64,000 nt of DNA. Origin: Wuchereria bancrofti. Taxonomy: Eukaryota > Nematoda > Chromadorea > Rhabditida > Onchocercidae. Shown here one piece after another: positions 38,108 to 50,987 of the stretch. Within the stretch, counting starts at the first letter, position 1, and the number at the start of each line of letters is the position of its first letter. The notes beneath the pieces were generated by a model. It was given only the letters and a program-made list of their open reading frames with translations. It made no database searches and had not been told where the DNA came from. The translations under genes were made by a program, and so were the position numbers. The DNA is taken from contig SSBO01000001.1 of the NCBI GenBank assembly GCA_005281725.1, positions 2,154,399-2,218,398 on the forward strand. The letters are read 5' to 3'.

Positions 38108-41100
38108 ATTATTTTTCATCATCCCTTCCCTTTTTATTTCTTTCTCAACGTTCTAAATAATCATGAATGGTAGACCATATTTCTTTCTCATTTTATGCTA
38201 ATTTTCATTTATCGACATCAAAAGTTCAGTGACAAATTTGTATATGCTTGTTCTCCTTTTTCCCGGCGCAAAAATGAGGTCAGCATTGATTATTGTTAAT
38301 GACGTCATCAGTTATGTTAGACAATGTTAAACGCAGCTATACAGAAACGGAAAAAGCGATTTTTAATTAAAAATTTCATTTATAATGGCACTTATCACTG
38401 AATAGAAGATGGAGGAGTGAGATCTCAAAATGGTTTTATCTTCTTACAGTTGTTTTGTCATTTCAGTTGATCATTTAAATCGCTTAAGATGATTTAATTT
38501 TTCTCAAGTTGCCGCTAAACATGCGTACAAACATTTTTTGAAAATTTTAACCCACTTTTTCACTAGCCATTGTTTTGGCGTCTTATTTCAATCTAACGCT
38601 TTGAAATGGATTCATTCTTTATGCCTTTTTAAGCGGTATTAGACTTGATGTTCTTTCGTTATATTAATGTGAAATATCGTTCTTTTAATTACTTATTATT
38701 ATCATATTAATGAAGGAAGTACTTTTTACTCATTTTTGCTCTTTTTTTAAAATTTTGTTGAAAATAAAATGTTATTTGTTGCGAAGCGTCATCCATTTTA
38801 TTTGGAAGTAAGTGCGTGTTATAAATACATCATAAAGTATTTGTATTAAAAGAGTTTTCAGGTTCAGTTTTCTTTTTTTTTGTTTTCTTGTTAAGACATT
38901 AGAATTGCTGAAGGCGTTTTCGGTACAGCATTTCCGCTTCACTATTTTCTTCCCTTTCTTTAGACTGCAAATTTTCTTTCACCAAGTGATTTAGGTAGTT
39001 TTAGGTTATTAAAATAAAAATATACACTGCGAGTGGACATTTAGGTGATCCATCTAACGAATGCAGGGAGTTTGCATGTGCTGGTGGAAGGGGAGATTGA
39101 GAACTTCTGGGAGATAATGAAATGCTTAGTTATGAAACTAATTCCCTTTCAGTTAAGTTAATGGGATTAAGCTCGTTCCATTTGTTGCTGTTTCCGGAAG
39201 AGGGACGTGACGAGTTCTAGAAATGAACTTTGACTCTCCAGAAATTTATGTATGGTGCAGCTTATGTTTCACAAAAACATTGGTTTGATGTTGTGTAAGA
39301 AAAGAGTAATTTAAGGCATTTTGAATACCATGCTAATAGAAACAATCAGTAACAGCAATATTCTCTTTCTTCCTCAGTTTTTTGTCAATATTTGCATATT
39401 TTCTGTCCAGTTCAGCACAGTATGAAAGAAACAGAAAATAATTTTGTTAGGAATGTTTTTTATGTTTATTTGTTTCCGAGGAAAACAAAAGCAGCTTGGA
39501 GATATTGCAACAGTTTTAGTTACTGGCATTGATGAAAGGCAGAAAGCTTAAAGATCGCGCTAAAGTGTTATTGAGGTGGAAAAATTAGTTTGACTGTTCG
39601 AAATTGAAGTTTTCTCTGTAATGTTGATTCTTTGCTCATAAATGGCTGAATCTAAATTACATTAGACAAAAGGAATAAAACTTAGCAGTCTTATAAAAAT
39701 GATGTGAAATGTTTGAAAACTTCATTGTTATAAAGCAGCATTTTCACCATTTTTTCCTTCCAGTTTTAGTGTTATGAAGCTTAGGAAGTAAAGTAATTAA
39801 ATAACGAAAAAGATATAAGAGAACTTCAAAAAGTAGCAACTGTCTTTTGTTCATGATTTCATTACATTACATGCGCGAAGATCAGTTGATACGGGTTTTC
39901 CGATGATTATAAAAGTTTTTGAATCTACACAGCTGAATGAGATATGATATGATGTCCTTATTCTGACTCTTTAGAAATTAGTATGCAGTTATTTCAAAGT
40001 ACGAATTACATGAATGGTAAATCCTTGTATTAAACTGTATTAAAATGAAGATGATGGCCACTGATGATCAGTAGCAATTCATTTATCTCCGATCATTTTC
40101 GCGAAGCGAGGAAGGACATTGAAAGGTTTTTTCACCTTTTTATTTTTTTCTCAGTATTTTTTTCATCTTTTTTTTGTTTCTCTTTTTAATCTTCATCTTT
40201 TTTTTTGATAAAAATGTTGGATGTATCAATATAAAGTATCATTAAATCATTTAAAGGGATTCTGTATGATATCACTGTAATTAACGAAATGCTTACAGTA
40301 ATTTTATTTGATATTTTTTGGAATCTAAAATCTAAATTGACACGGACAAGAACAAACAAGCAAAAGAATGTTATACAGATAGTGATGTGATGAATCGTTG
40401 CATTTTGGAGGTTCTGCTGTTATTGTTGTTGTTGTTGTACTTCATTTCAAGTACATTTTGTAAGATCATTTCAAGTATATATATTACATTTACACTTTCT
40501 ATTACAAACACATTTACTCTCAATTTTTTTCATTTCTCCTTTTCTTCGAATGTTGATTCGAATTCAATAGATTTCGTTTTTGATCTGAACCTTTCATTTG
40601 GCGTCTCTTCACTGGTTAATTGTGCTTCCGTCATACAATAAAGTTTACCCATCTCTTTCTTCTCTTTCTTCCTCTTTCTCTCTCGTCCTATCTGTCTTTA
40701 AAATACACTTTCTTCCCCTTCCATCATTTTATGATATTTCCACTTGTGCATCTATTGCTACTGGTGCTATATGATAACCGATCGGGAAATGTAACATTTC
40801 AACCTCCATTGATGGCTGTCTCCACATCTTCTCTGGCAGCAGTCCAATAGTGGATAGAATTTTAACTATGACTAGCGAATATGATGATGAGTGTTGTGTA
40901 TGTGTCGGCCCGCTCGTGTATGTATGTATGAATGTATGTCCATGTATACTTGTATAAGTATGTCGTCTTGACTTAATGTTGTTCATTTGTTTATTTATTC
41001 ATTTAGTTCCATTCTATTAATTTTATAAATGGACAGGAGATTTTTTTTCAAACAGATTTTCCTCAACGGTAACATTTTGTGATAGATTGAATTTTACTCT

Positions 41101-42755
41101 ACTAGTTAGCAGTAAAAAATTGAAACTTGTTTCATTGTTTGGATTAAGTTATTTAGATATTAGATGTGAAATTGAAGTGCTGGGGATGATTTTTGATCAG
41201 TTTTGCAAGAATTTTATTATTATATCTTCTTAACTTTTTTATATTTCAAGTAGATATTGAGAATCCTCGAGAAGTTAAAATATATATATATATATATATA
41301 AAACATTCATGAGATATTTCAAAAAAGCAAGCTGGTGCGAGATTTTGTATTTTTCACTTAAATTTTTTGCATTGGTCAGATAAATTATAAAAAAATGAAA
41401 AAATCTTCATCTGTTATTTTTATTACTTGGAATTTAGTTTTAAATTAAATGATTAGTAGGAAATGATTGTAAACTTAAACTATATATGAGCATTTATATG
41501 ATGCATATAGATATTTTATAGGTGGAAATTTAAATGGGAATTATAGGTTTTACCTCATTCGTGTATCAGTTTTTCAACGTGTCAAATACGCCGTGCAATG
41601 GACATTGATTTGATAGTTGTTTTTTTTTGTGTCTTCCCTCCTTCTTTTTTCCCTATCCATATGATAAAGATAAAAATGGATAATTTTTGGTTCAAATAGA
41701 AAATCTAGAAATTTATTTGACGAAAAAATTTTCTTCAATATCTAGTTATTCTCTTAAAAAGTTCAAAAGGCCAAGCAAAGATATTTTGTCTGTGTCGTAA
41801 AATTTATTACATTTTTCTCTATATTCGTAAAGTTATAGCACCAATTACAAAGTTCCAAACTGACTTTTGCTGAATTTTAAAGAGTTAATATTCGAAGTAA
41901 GCCTGTAGAATGATATTTGACATATTTCATCCCAAATCACGTCGTCTCACCCATGTACTTTTGTACGTTATAGTGAATCCTTGCTTTTATTATCTCACCT
42001 ACAAGGTGGTTTTTTTATGGATTTTTTTTTAAATTCTTTGATTTTTGATTATATTATAATGCAATGGGTAAGGTAGAAAGATGATGACGATAAGGATACA
42101 AGGAATTCCATATATATATATTAGTGGTTATATTATGATGCAGTAAGGTGTGAGAAGGAGTATAGGCTTGCTATAATGATTATTTTCAATGTTTCTATTT
42201 ATTTGGGGTTTGTTACAAGTTGCTGTTTCATTTTTGTTATTCCGAACGCAAACTAATAGTGCGCTGAACTTTAAACGCAAAATCATTCATTTTCTCATTT
42301 TAAAAGGAGAAACATTTCGAACAATGATTTGTAGAATACTGCATTTTTTATTAAAATATTTGAAGATATTGTTGATGCAATATGATATATTAATGTGTAA
42401 TTGTTGATTTTACACTTTAAAAATTAACAATCATGCTATACTATTATACACTATTGGATGCTGTTTGAGAAAATAACTCCTATATTATTCAATACTGTGC
42501 GTAAATTTGATGTACAGTGTAGTTAGACCTAGTTTAGTCTTTTAATAAAATTTAAAAATAATTTTAAAAATTTTAAAAAAACAGTTCTATGACTCTGAGT
42601 ATTCCTTGTTAGATATTTTGTGCAGTTTTAATCTTTACAGTGTTATTTTTTGAAGCGGCGTTTTTTGTTTTGAAATTCTTCCGTCCATGTTAACTTTTGG
42701 GGTTATTAATCTCATTTTCAGAAGCTAACAATTTCCACAGGACTGAATTTTGTGA
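38108..42755. other. Intergenic region daf-41 / eIF4B, about 4.6 kb
   Basis: AT-rich region holding the daf-41 3' end (AATAAA near 38763) and the eIF4B leader, with an acceptor ending at 42740. It contains a TA microsatellite at 41281-41300 and several homopolymer runs. Open frames at 40387-40641, 40620-40850 and 42189-42407 are low-complexity hydrophobic peptides. I see no gene. Confidence 0.55.
41281..41300. repeat. TA dinucleotide microsatellite
   Basis: Ten uninterrupted TA units in the daf-41/eIF4B intergenic region. Confidence 0.85.
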
Positions 42756-45700
42756 ATGTCTGCTGAGGTAAATTGCATGACCGGCGGTAAATCGGGAATC
42801 CATCATCAGCAGGAAGAACCTATGACGGATCGGATGGAAAACAATGTTGTACTATCGACTACACCTGCAGCTGTTAAATCAATTGTCACTGAAGAAACAG
42901 ATCTCTTTCCGGAAACTACCGGTACCAATAACCATTCGGTCGGAACGCTATGTTCTGCATCAGGTCCTGGTTCGGGAAGTAGAAGTCAGAAATCGAAAAA
43001 GCGACAAAACCAAAAAACTTTTAGTTTGATGGATATTTTCGATATGCATAAAGGAATTGGAAGTTGGGCCGATGCTGCTGCAGCTGATGCTCATGCAACT
43101 TCTTACTCGCCTTCTACCACACAGGTTTACAGTTCGATATTATCATAATATACACTATAAAATTAATTCTTGTTGTAGCAACTGGTTATGGATTGGAAAC
43201 ACCATATATTCTTAGGGCTTTTGTCATTTTTCTTTGTTTCATCTGTTGGTGATCATTTCAGGAATCTTCCGACGTAAAGCAGGTTTCTAATGCAATGCAA
43301 CGAGCAAGTGCATCACAGCAAGGTGATTGGAACCAATATCAGAATACCGACGGAAATATGCATCCATCATCACTAGGTTTAGACCGAGCAACACATTCTA
43401 GAAATGTGGATTTGGTTAATTTGCCGGATAGGCCACCGTTTGAAGTTAAAGTGACCAATATTAATTATAAGTCGTCCGACAACGATCTCTTCTGTTTCTT
43501 TGGAGGTGAAGGCAGTGTAAGTCACCAGATATTCAACTTCGTATCATGTCAGGTTTTGATTGCAATGAAAAACAGATTGCTCAGGGTTAATTGATCTAAA
43601 AGTCCAATTTAGAATTGGTAGGGAGGGAAACTCCTCACGATGGGCTAAATTAGTTTAAATATGCTTTGGCTGGTAGCACATTGGTTTGAGCATTATGGGT
43701 AAAGCACAGAGATGTCTGGTTCGATGTCATTACAGGTTTTTCCATCGCTAAGTCAGCAAATTTATTACACATAAATAAATTTGCGTTACAGCCATGGTAA
43801 ATCATGAGTTCGCCGAGTTTCTGCAACAGTTTGCATGTTCCAGTATTTGGTGATGTGCTACTTTGTGAAACCACTGCCTGTAGGACTTGTAGTGATCGAG
43901 AGTTGGCTATCTAGCACATCCTGCTTAATTGCCTTAGTTTGATCACATACAGATATTAATTTGAATTGCGGTATTACTAAAGTTGTAGTAGCTTTTCTTA
44001 GTTCATTGCTGCAGCAGTTGTTTACTGTTTACATTGAAGGCATTTCTCAATATTTTCAATTTACAGGTTGTAAATATTCGTTCTGAAGGTCAAACTGCTA
44101 AACGCGGTACTGCGATTGTTTCGTTGTCATCCCAAGAAGCTCTTGCAAACGCTCTAAAAATGAATAGCATGGTGAATTCAGCGTTTTCCCTAGAAACAAA
44201 TTGTTCCTTTGCATTTTTTAAAAAAATTATCTAGCAAGTTTTATCCTTGTTTAAGGTTACAGCTGCACGAAGTAAGTTTACATATTATCTCTTTTTCGTT
44301 ACACTTTTTTGATCCGTTTGTTGGAACACAGGACTTTTTCTAACTGACTCGTCCATCAATTCCAGGAACTACAAGGCCGATCGCTGAGGATATCACTTCG
44401 AGATCATCAACCTCGTCCATCTGTTGGTAGCGGTAGGATACCCCTGCAAGATCATCAGTCACGGTTACATTTTAGTAGCAGTAATGTGGGACCAAATAAT
44501 GCCTATGGACACTACAGGAATAATGGTAGCTGTCATGAAGGAGGCTACAACACGTTGCCTCATCCCCGCCGAGGACCTCCAGCGGTACCGTATCATGCTT
44601 ATAATTCAGATGGTCGTAATAATCGCTTACCTCTCCAACACTGCTCCTCATATCGTGGTCGAGGTTTGTTTTGAAATTCCGATTAACTGGAACTAAATGA
44701 TTTATCTAAGTCCAAGTAATTCATAATTGGAATTTATATAAATAAAATTGAAGTTGCTTTTGTATTATAAACGATTTTCTTTTTACCACAGAATATTTAT
44801 TTTCCTTCAAATGCAGTGTTGATTTGATGCTTGCTTCAGATAATCGAAGGTATGACTATGACAGTCGTCTATTTCGTCATCCAAAGCCTGGAAATCAATT
44901 TTCTCCTCGTTTTACGGTTCGGTTATAATTTCTGCCTTCTTTTTATACAGTACTTCACCAATTGTTTGGACCACAAAAATTAAGGCTAGAAAATTTTAGA
45001 ATCGTAGTTCTGCTGATTCATATGGTATATCTCCCAGACCGTCACCACATAATGAAAATCCTTTTTTCCATATGGAAATAGAGCACGATGCCGATAAAAG
45101 GTAGACTGCATTATTTACAATCTTTTACATTCTTTCAGCATCTTTTAACACTGTATTCATATTTTGTTATATCCTTGTTATAAAGATGTAGTTGTTTTAA
45201 TGAAGTAAAAGAACAGTAAACGGATCAAAGTAATTGTTTCAGAGGTGCTGGACGTATTCGAACGGAAAGCGTACGAAGTAGTACTACAGATGGTACCGAA
45301 AGACATGAGAGACGTAAGCTGCAACTGCAACCTCGGACGAAACCTCTTAATAGTACCGGAGATGATTTGCCTGCCAGGCCAACCAATATTTTTGGTCTTG
45401 CGAAACCCGTAGACACTTATGAAAAAGAAAAGCAGGTAGATAGTTTTTTGTTCCTCAATAATTTAATTTTAAAAAATTTAATTGTGGGAGGTTTGAATTT
45501 GAAATTCGGATTATGCTTTTAAACTTTCGTTTGAACGAACTTTTGTTCATATTTTTTTAGGCGGAAGAACGATTGCGATTAGAAAACGAAGCTTTCAAAG
45601 CAGCCGAACAACGATCAAGAAAAGTTAGTAACGTAAGAACCGTATTTGATTGTCATATTTTGTAATTTATCTGTTGTAAAATCGAAAGAATTTTGCTGTT

Positions 45701-47421
45701 AAATACTGTATTTTAAAATGATGAAAAATATTGAGTTTTGTGTCTTTCAGATCAGCGAGCGTGCACTTTCTGTTCCCACATCTCCCTTACTAATCCATGG
45801 ACAGGTTCCCGTGGTAACAGAACTCCCGTCACATGATTATCGTGAAAGTCATCCACTGCTAGTCCAGAAAGCTGTTCCGGAAGTAAATTGTAAATCAGTG
45901 GGAGATGATGAAAAGTTTAGAACAACTTCAGTTATTCCTCAATTAGTTAATAATGAAGAGCGCGTGAAACAAGCAGAAACACCATCCCTTGTAGATACAT
46001 TAACATCAGTTCCAAAACTTCCATCTTCACCTCCTGAATCATTCATTTCAATAGTCCGTCGACAATCATTTTCAAGTGTAAGTCATTTTGTTTTATTATA
46101 ATTTGTCCTAGTGCTTCAGTCTCATATTGATATTCTGAATTTCTCGTATTCATACAATTTTGGGTGTAAAAAGGAAGATGGTGAGAAAAAAAATGATGGT
46201 CTTGAAGATCTTTGAAAAATCCTCAATTCTCAATGATAACTTACGGTTTTTTTTTTACGTTTCTTGTACTGCTGCATCCTTTTAGTATCACTTAAATGTG
46301 TTTAAGAGCATCCAATTTTGAAAATTTTGTTTGCGCTTGTATTACCGAATACACTATAAAATTTTGTGAATTTTTTCATGGTGAAGTTTGGTTTTTTTTC
46401 AGTATCCTGAAATATCTGAGACGCGTGCACCTATAACATTAATGCGGATGCGAAACAGTTACAATCGAACATTTACTCGCTCTCGAGATTCTGTCCGTAC
46501 GCAGTTTCAATCTAACAAATTACACAGTATTCCAGGTTTAGTTTTTAACAATGTTGTCACATGGATTCCACATATTATTTTCTCATAGTAATTCTCTCCA
46601 GGACTTTGCAGAATATCAATAGTACTGAATTGCAGTTGGAGAGATCTACGATGCTGTGATATAGAACTATGTCAACCGAAGTTTCACTTTTAGCTAAATG
46701 ATGCCCTTTTAGTGCGTCGAGGAAAAAGTGGCTCATGTCGCGGTGGTGCAAATAGTGGAGGTTTAGCATCGAACAGAGACAAACATTTTGTAGTTAACAA
46801 AGAGAAAGTTGAGGATAACAATGGTACTTCAAATGTGGAACCTATTGTGCCTAACGGTCCGAAACAACTTGAAAATGGACCAAAACCGGAACAGCAAGCC
46901 TTATCAAAGGAAGAAAAGCGTGAGTTCTTGACGACATCAGGCACTATGGCGACGACAGCTAAACAACAATGGCAACAGCAGTCCGACCAACAATGTTCTA
47001 AAAGAGAGAAGAAAAAACAGGTCTCCTCCAGATTTGTATATATCAGCAAAAAATTCTGGAGTGAACGGAATTTGTTGAATTCTTAGGTACACACACTCAC
47101 ACTTTCTGTAGTTGCAAGCTTTTATATTTTTTTCTTTTCAAAAATTTTAAAACAATTTTTTATTTTGTAGACTGATAGCGGTTGTAACACCAAACATTTT
47201 GTTATTATGAAGTTAAGAAGTTGAGTAATCTAGATGAGTTATAGTTTGGTACCAATTGACTGATTGATTTTTGGGAAGCGACCAACAATTATACAATTAT
47301 ATCAATAAAATTATTGTTACAGGCAGTAGCAGCGAGAGAAATGCCAAAGTATGTAGAACAGAAGCCGTTTACATTTTCATCCGAAAACAAATATGCAGCA
47401 CTCCTGGATGCAGACGATTGA
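42756..47421 (+). CDS. eIF4B: Translation initiation factor eIF4B-like RRM protein, 778 aa
   Basis: Stimulates the eIF4A helicase and helps recruit the 40S subunit to capped mRNA (family role). Twelve exons: 42756-43124, 43262-43516, 44067-44171, 44366-44663, 44840-44916, 45000-45100, 45243-45435, 45561-45632, 45751-46077, 46403-46535, 46713-47020 and 47323-47421. The N-terminus has KTFSLMDIF and SWADAAAAD (103-109), like the KTISLTDF and SWAD segments of eIF4B. A divergent RRM spans about 182-262 (VKVTNI; GTAIVSLSS; LQGRSLRISL). An Arg/Gly/Tyr-rich region follows, then the hallmark NIFGLAKPVDT, a Glu/Arg-rich helical stretch (AEERLRLENEAF), a long Ser/Pro/Gln low-complexity part, and C-terminal FTFSSENKYAALLDADD, matching the eIF4B end. 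The exon 11 donor may instead be at 47036 (gtatat), adding VSSRF in frame. The ATG lies 15 bases after an acceptor. Confidence 0.93.
43660..43745 (+). other. tRNA-promoter-like A/B-box pair in eIF4B intron 2
   Basis: An A-box-like ttggctggtagcacattgg is followed about 60 bases later by a B-box-like ggttcgatgtc. No acceptor stem closes around it. A relic of a tRNA-derived element is possible, chance equally so. Confidence 0.2.
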
Positions 47422-48935
47422 AATTTCGTGAATGACATTGATGACATAATTTTTTTGTTTGTCTTTCAGATAAAAACTCATGCAGTTGAAAAATAGAAGC
47501 TGAGAAAATGATGTCTTAAGTTCTAGGAAATCTTAAAATCTAGAAATACAATAAATTTAAGCATTAGGGGATGACTGGATGATCGGTTGGCAATCGATAA
47601 GCAAGATGAAGTTACCTTCGCACTATACAAATTGTATCAAATGACCCAGTGGTATTTCTCTTTTGCACTCGTTTCTATCATGTTAATTTTGTTTGTATAT
47701 CAAAATTGCATATTCGTTTGTGTTTGTTTTTTCGTTACTACACATTGTAAAAAATAAACGAAATAATTCACAATTTGGATCGGCTTACTTGAATTCCTTT
47801 TCTAAAATTTTCCAAAATTGTACGTCTTCATTGCTCAGATATTATGGAATTTTCCAGTTAAAAAAAATTTACATTTATGAGATGCGAAAATTATTAAAAG
47901 TTGTTCTTGAGATCATTTCGGGATATTGTACACATTCAAGAGAACACAATTTATTCCAGAATAACAACGACTCGTAACTTTTTTTGTAATTTTCCACCAA
48001 CTGTTTATGAGGTATCATAAAAATCTGTTCTCATTTTGTAGCATGTCATAGTTGTAGAAGATGTAAGAAACTGTTGTATTTTTATTGTATGTTTCGTGAT
48101 GAAGGATGGACGGCATTTAACAGGCCTATTTGCCTATTCTTTTTTGGTTTCCTATCATTTGTTTCATCAGCTTAGTTCAAATTTCTTTCCATGAAGAAAT
48201 TTATAAATTTTTGAATTGCTTGTGTTGCAGTTCTTCTCATGGTTCATTTCAACAAATCCCCTATCTTTTTCTTCACATATATATATATATATATATATTT
48301 CAGTGGTCTCAGTCTTTTTACTTTTATCGTTAGGAGGCCGTAGATCTACGTATTCTGTATGTATTTATCAGTGTATTCTTTTCTACATGCAATCTTCACA
48401 ATAGATCTCTTTCAATTTTAAAATTGAATATTATTTTTCCTGAAGAGTTTTTTTTTGTTCTATAAGTTACAAATTGATATAGTTTTGTGTGGAAAAATGG
48501 AACCGATAGTAAGTTTGCTAAAATTAGTAGATACGTTTATGCATTTGACAGGTGGACAGACATGGTAATTATTTTATGGGAAGCTATATTATAAAAGTAA
48601 GCAGTCGTTCATTTCCATTTCAATTTGATTTCAGTTTCTCTTTTTCTTTGTTTTTTACCATTTCCACATTAATTTGTCGTGGTTTTTGATCAACGAATTT
48701 GCATTTTCGTATGAATTTTTATTTTCATGGAGTGATTGATTATATTGTCGTTTACATTTTTTGCTATTATTATATTATTATTGATAAACTTACAGCTAAT
48801 CATTTTGCTGTATAGATTTGATCAACAATAAAACGTATGGGAACAAGAAAACCGTTATATATCAGACTTTTCAGTATTAATTTTCGCTCGAAATAATGAA
48901 AATACGGAAGGATGATGTATATTTGATAAAATGTT
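47422..48935. other. Convergent intergenic region eIF4B / IQ-motif gene, about 1.5 kb
   Basis: 3' flank of two convergent genes. AT-rich, with a TA microsatellite at 48277-48298. The frames at 47693-47977 and 48130-48404 are low-complexity. No gene is supported. Confidence 0.6.
48277..48298. repeat. TA dinucleotide microsatellite
   Basis: About eleven TA units between the convergent eIF4B and IQ-motif genes. Confidence 0.85.
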
Positions 48936-50556
48936 TCATTTGGTGATCGTTGTTTTTTGAGCAGAAAAATTGTTCGAATTAGTTTTCATCAAGTCAGTAA
49001 TATTCGTTATGCCTGTAAAATATCCAATCTCATCGTCTCAAAATGGAAATGATAGTGTATCAATTGATAGAAGTATTGAAATGGACTTCACTTATTGGAA
49101 TAGATAATTGTTTTAAGTTTTTAAGATATTACAAGTTTACTACTTAGGCATTACAAGTGGTCAATTTTAATGTACCTACCGTTGAGTAATGCTAGATCAT
49201 TAGCAATGTGCTTAATCAGTTGTTCACGTCGAACATAATCGTCAACATTTCTATACATCGTTCTCTTACGTTCAACAAGCTGCAATAATATTTTTTATTT
49301 GTATATATTTTTCTAATTTGTATATATTTTTAAATTTTACAATACAGTTTTTGTTGAAGAGGTCAGTTGGCCTGGTGGACCGTTGTTCATTAATGATTTA
49401 ATGAAATACTCCAAAATAGCTGTTAAATTAAATTACGAAGGCCTTTCGGATTCATTAGTAATCATGTACAAATCCTGTTAGCTAATTTTCGCAAGCTTTT
49501 CTAATTACCACGTAAATTAATATGAAATGCATTTCATCATCGTTCTGGTAGAAATTTGTTTGTTTGCAATTCGCAGTAATAAGTTTTTGGATAAATGTAA
49601 TTTCAGTTCTCCAGATGTCCAAAATTTAGCCTTATTTTTGATAATCGAATGATCGATCCTACGTGGTACGGTACCACCTGCCATACGTTCCGCTATAGCT
49701 TCAATGTATTGTATCCGTTTCGGTAGTGATATCCATTTCCAGGTGCAAAAGATTCGATCAATTTGTTTCTTACGAGTTATTCTTCGAAACTAAAAGTCAA
49801 TTTGGTACGGGAACGATGGTTCAGCTGATTTTTGATCCGGATATTAAACTAAGCAATGTTTCAAAAATTTTTTTAGTTACTTTTATTTTGGTATTCAAAA
49901 TTTCCGTATCAAATAATCGATTCAAAAAAAAAAAAAAAAGTTTATTTAAAACAAAAAGGAATTCCCTGACAAATTGTTGAATGATAGTAGCAGCGTGGTT
50001 TTTCATTTCTTCATGATGTTTTTGAAGGATTGCTTCCGTCTCTGACAGGGGCGCCTGATTTGGTCTCAAACGTTGTTGTCGCAGATAAGCAGTAACACTT
50101 GAAGCATTCATACGTGCGATCGTTTCGTACTTCATCATTTCATATGCTTTGGTCTGTCGAACTTCATTTAGTTTACGCAATATTTCTCCACTTGATTTCA
50201 ACAGTTCATCGTGTTTCTTTATAGATTTACTATAATTTTGAAATTAAATGATCCAGATTTAAATGTTTTCTTTTTTGGACTTTCTTGAGTTTTAAAATTT
50301 CATTTCAAAAAGAGAAATGCAATATTTCCTTGCTTAGTGTTGTCAATTCTCGGTGTTTTTTTTTCGGATTGCTGAAAACATAAAATCAAATAATGTCAAT
50401 GATTTTAATATCCTTAAATTTTGAAACCTAAGTTTGAATAAGTTCTACTGACCGGCTCGAAATTCTTAGACTACTATCAAGATTCTCGTCCAACTGTATT
50501 TCTTTGACCGAATTATCCATTTCTGCCAATTCCGATCCTTGATATTTGCAGTACAT
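48936..50556 (-). CDS. Unrecognised IQ-motif coiled-coil protein, 219 aa
   Basis: I do not recognise the family. Five minus-strand exons join in phase: 50556-50453, 50229-49971, 49789-49670, 49279-49180 and 49012-48936 (660 nt, stop TGA). The chain is highly charged and mostly helical in character: SIKKHDELLKSSGEILRKLN, AILQKHHEEMKNHAATIIQQ, then FRRITRKKQ. Residues 117-128 fit a calmodulin-binding IQ motif (IQ-3-R-4-K) spanning the exon 2/3 junction. After it come a Trp-rich segment (TWKWISLPKR) and a second helical part (VERKRTMYRNVDDYVRREQL). An acceptor about 40 bases before the ATG (ttcag, minus strand) suits trans-splicing. It is head to head with kap-1, with an RFX-type site midway, hinting at a ciliary or sensory-neuron role. 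The exon 3 donor (gtaccac) and the small last exon are the least certain parts. Confidence 0.7.
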
Positions 50557-50987
50557 GTGGATTAGATCCAAACTCAGTGTCGCATTAGATTTCCGCTGAA
50601 CTCAACCTGTGCATTAGCTAGATTAGAGTCTTATTTAAGGATGAATGAAAAGGTCATATGAATTAAGAAAAGCTTATTATTTTGAGTTAGGATTCTGCTA
50701 ATGATTTAATTATTAATATTAAAACTTGTAGAAGAGATAACAAATTTATTTAAGGATAGATTGATAGTTGCTTAGCAACGAAACATACAACTGCTAAAGT
50801 CATGCTTTGGTTTCTTTTTCTCATCGCATAAATAATTGCATGTTTCAAGATCAGTTTTATTCTTCAAGTTGTTGACTTTCAGATGTGACAAAGATGACAT
50901 TTTGATGCAAATTATATCAGCAATCACACATAATGGAATGATATAGATCTTTCAGTATATCCTTTTGGAATCATATTGATGCAAACT
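50557..50987. promoter_or_regulatory. Bidirectional promoter between the IQ-motif gene and kap-1
   Basis: Only 431 bases separate the two start codons. The region holds leader acceptors for both genes (one ends near 50595 on the minus strand, one at 50955 on the plus strand) and a central RFX-type X-box (50767-50779). Confidence 0.6.
50767..50779. promoter_or_regulatory. RFX/DAF-19-type X-box, 13 bp
   Basis: GTTGCTTAGCAAC consists of two RFX half-sites (GTTGC and GCAAC), palindromic except for the centre. It starts 211 bases from the IQ-motif gene ATG and ends 209 bases from the kap-1 ATG. C. elegans DAF-19 sites usually have a two-base spacer (14 bp), so this is the one-base-spacer RFX form. 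Confidence 0.6.

Noticed and set aside
40387..40850. Two overlapping plus-strand frames rich in Leu, Phe and Ser
   Set aside because: They derive from TTG/TTC repeats and CT-rich sequence; low complexity and no gene context.
46690..47049. Minus-strand open frame of 119 codons
   Set aside because: It is the antisense shadow of eIF4B exon 11, which is in frame with the rest of that gene.
47021..47086. Read-through of eIF4B exon 11 to the stop at 47086
   Set aside because: It would lose the conserved SSENKYAALL C-terminus that an in-phase exon at 47323 supplies.
49671..49675. Longer form of IQ-motif exon 3 reading on through VPRRIDHSIIKNK
   Set aside because: The continued frame reaches a stop with no GT donor before it, while the phase-0 donor at 49669 connects to the next exon.
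50300..50377. Possible extra exon of the IQ-motif gene (acceptor before CAATCCG on the minus strand)
   Set aside because: No usable donor follows in frame, whereas direct splicing of 50453 to 50229 keeps the frame.
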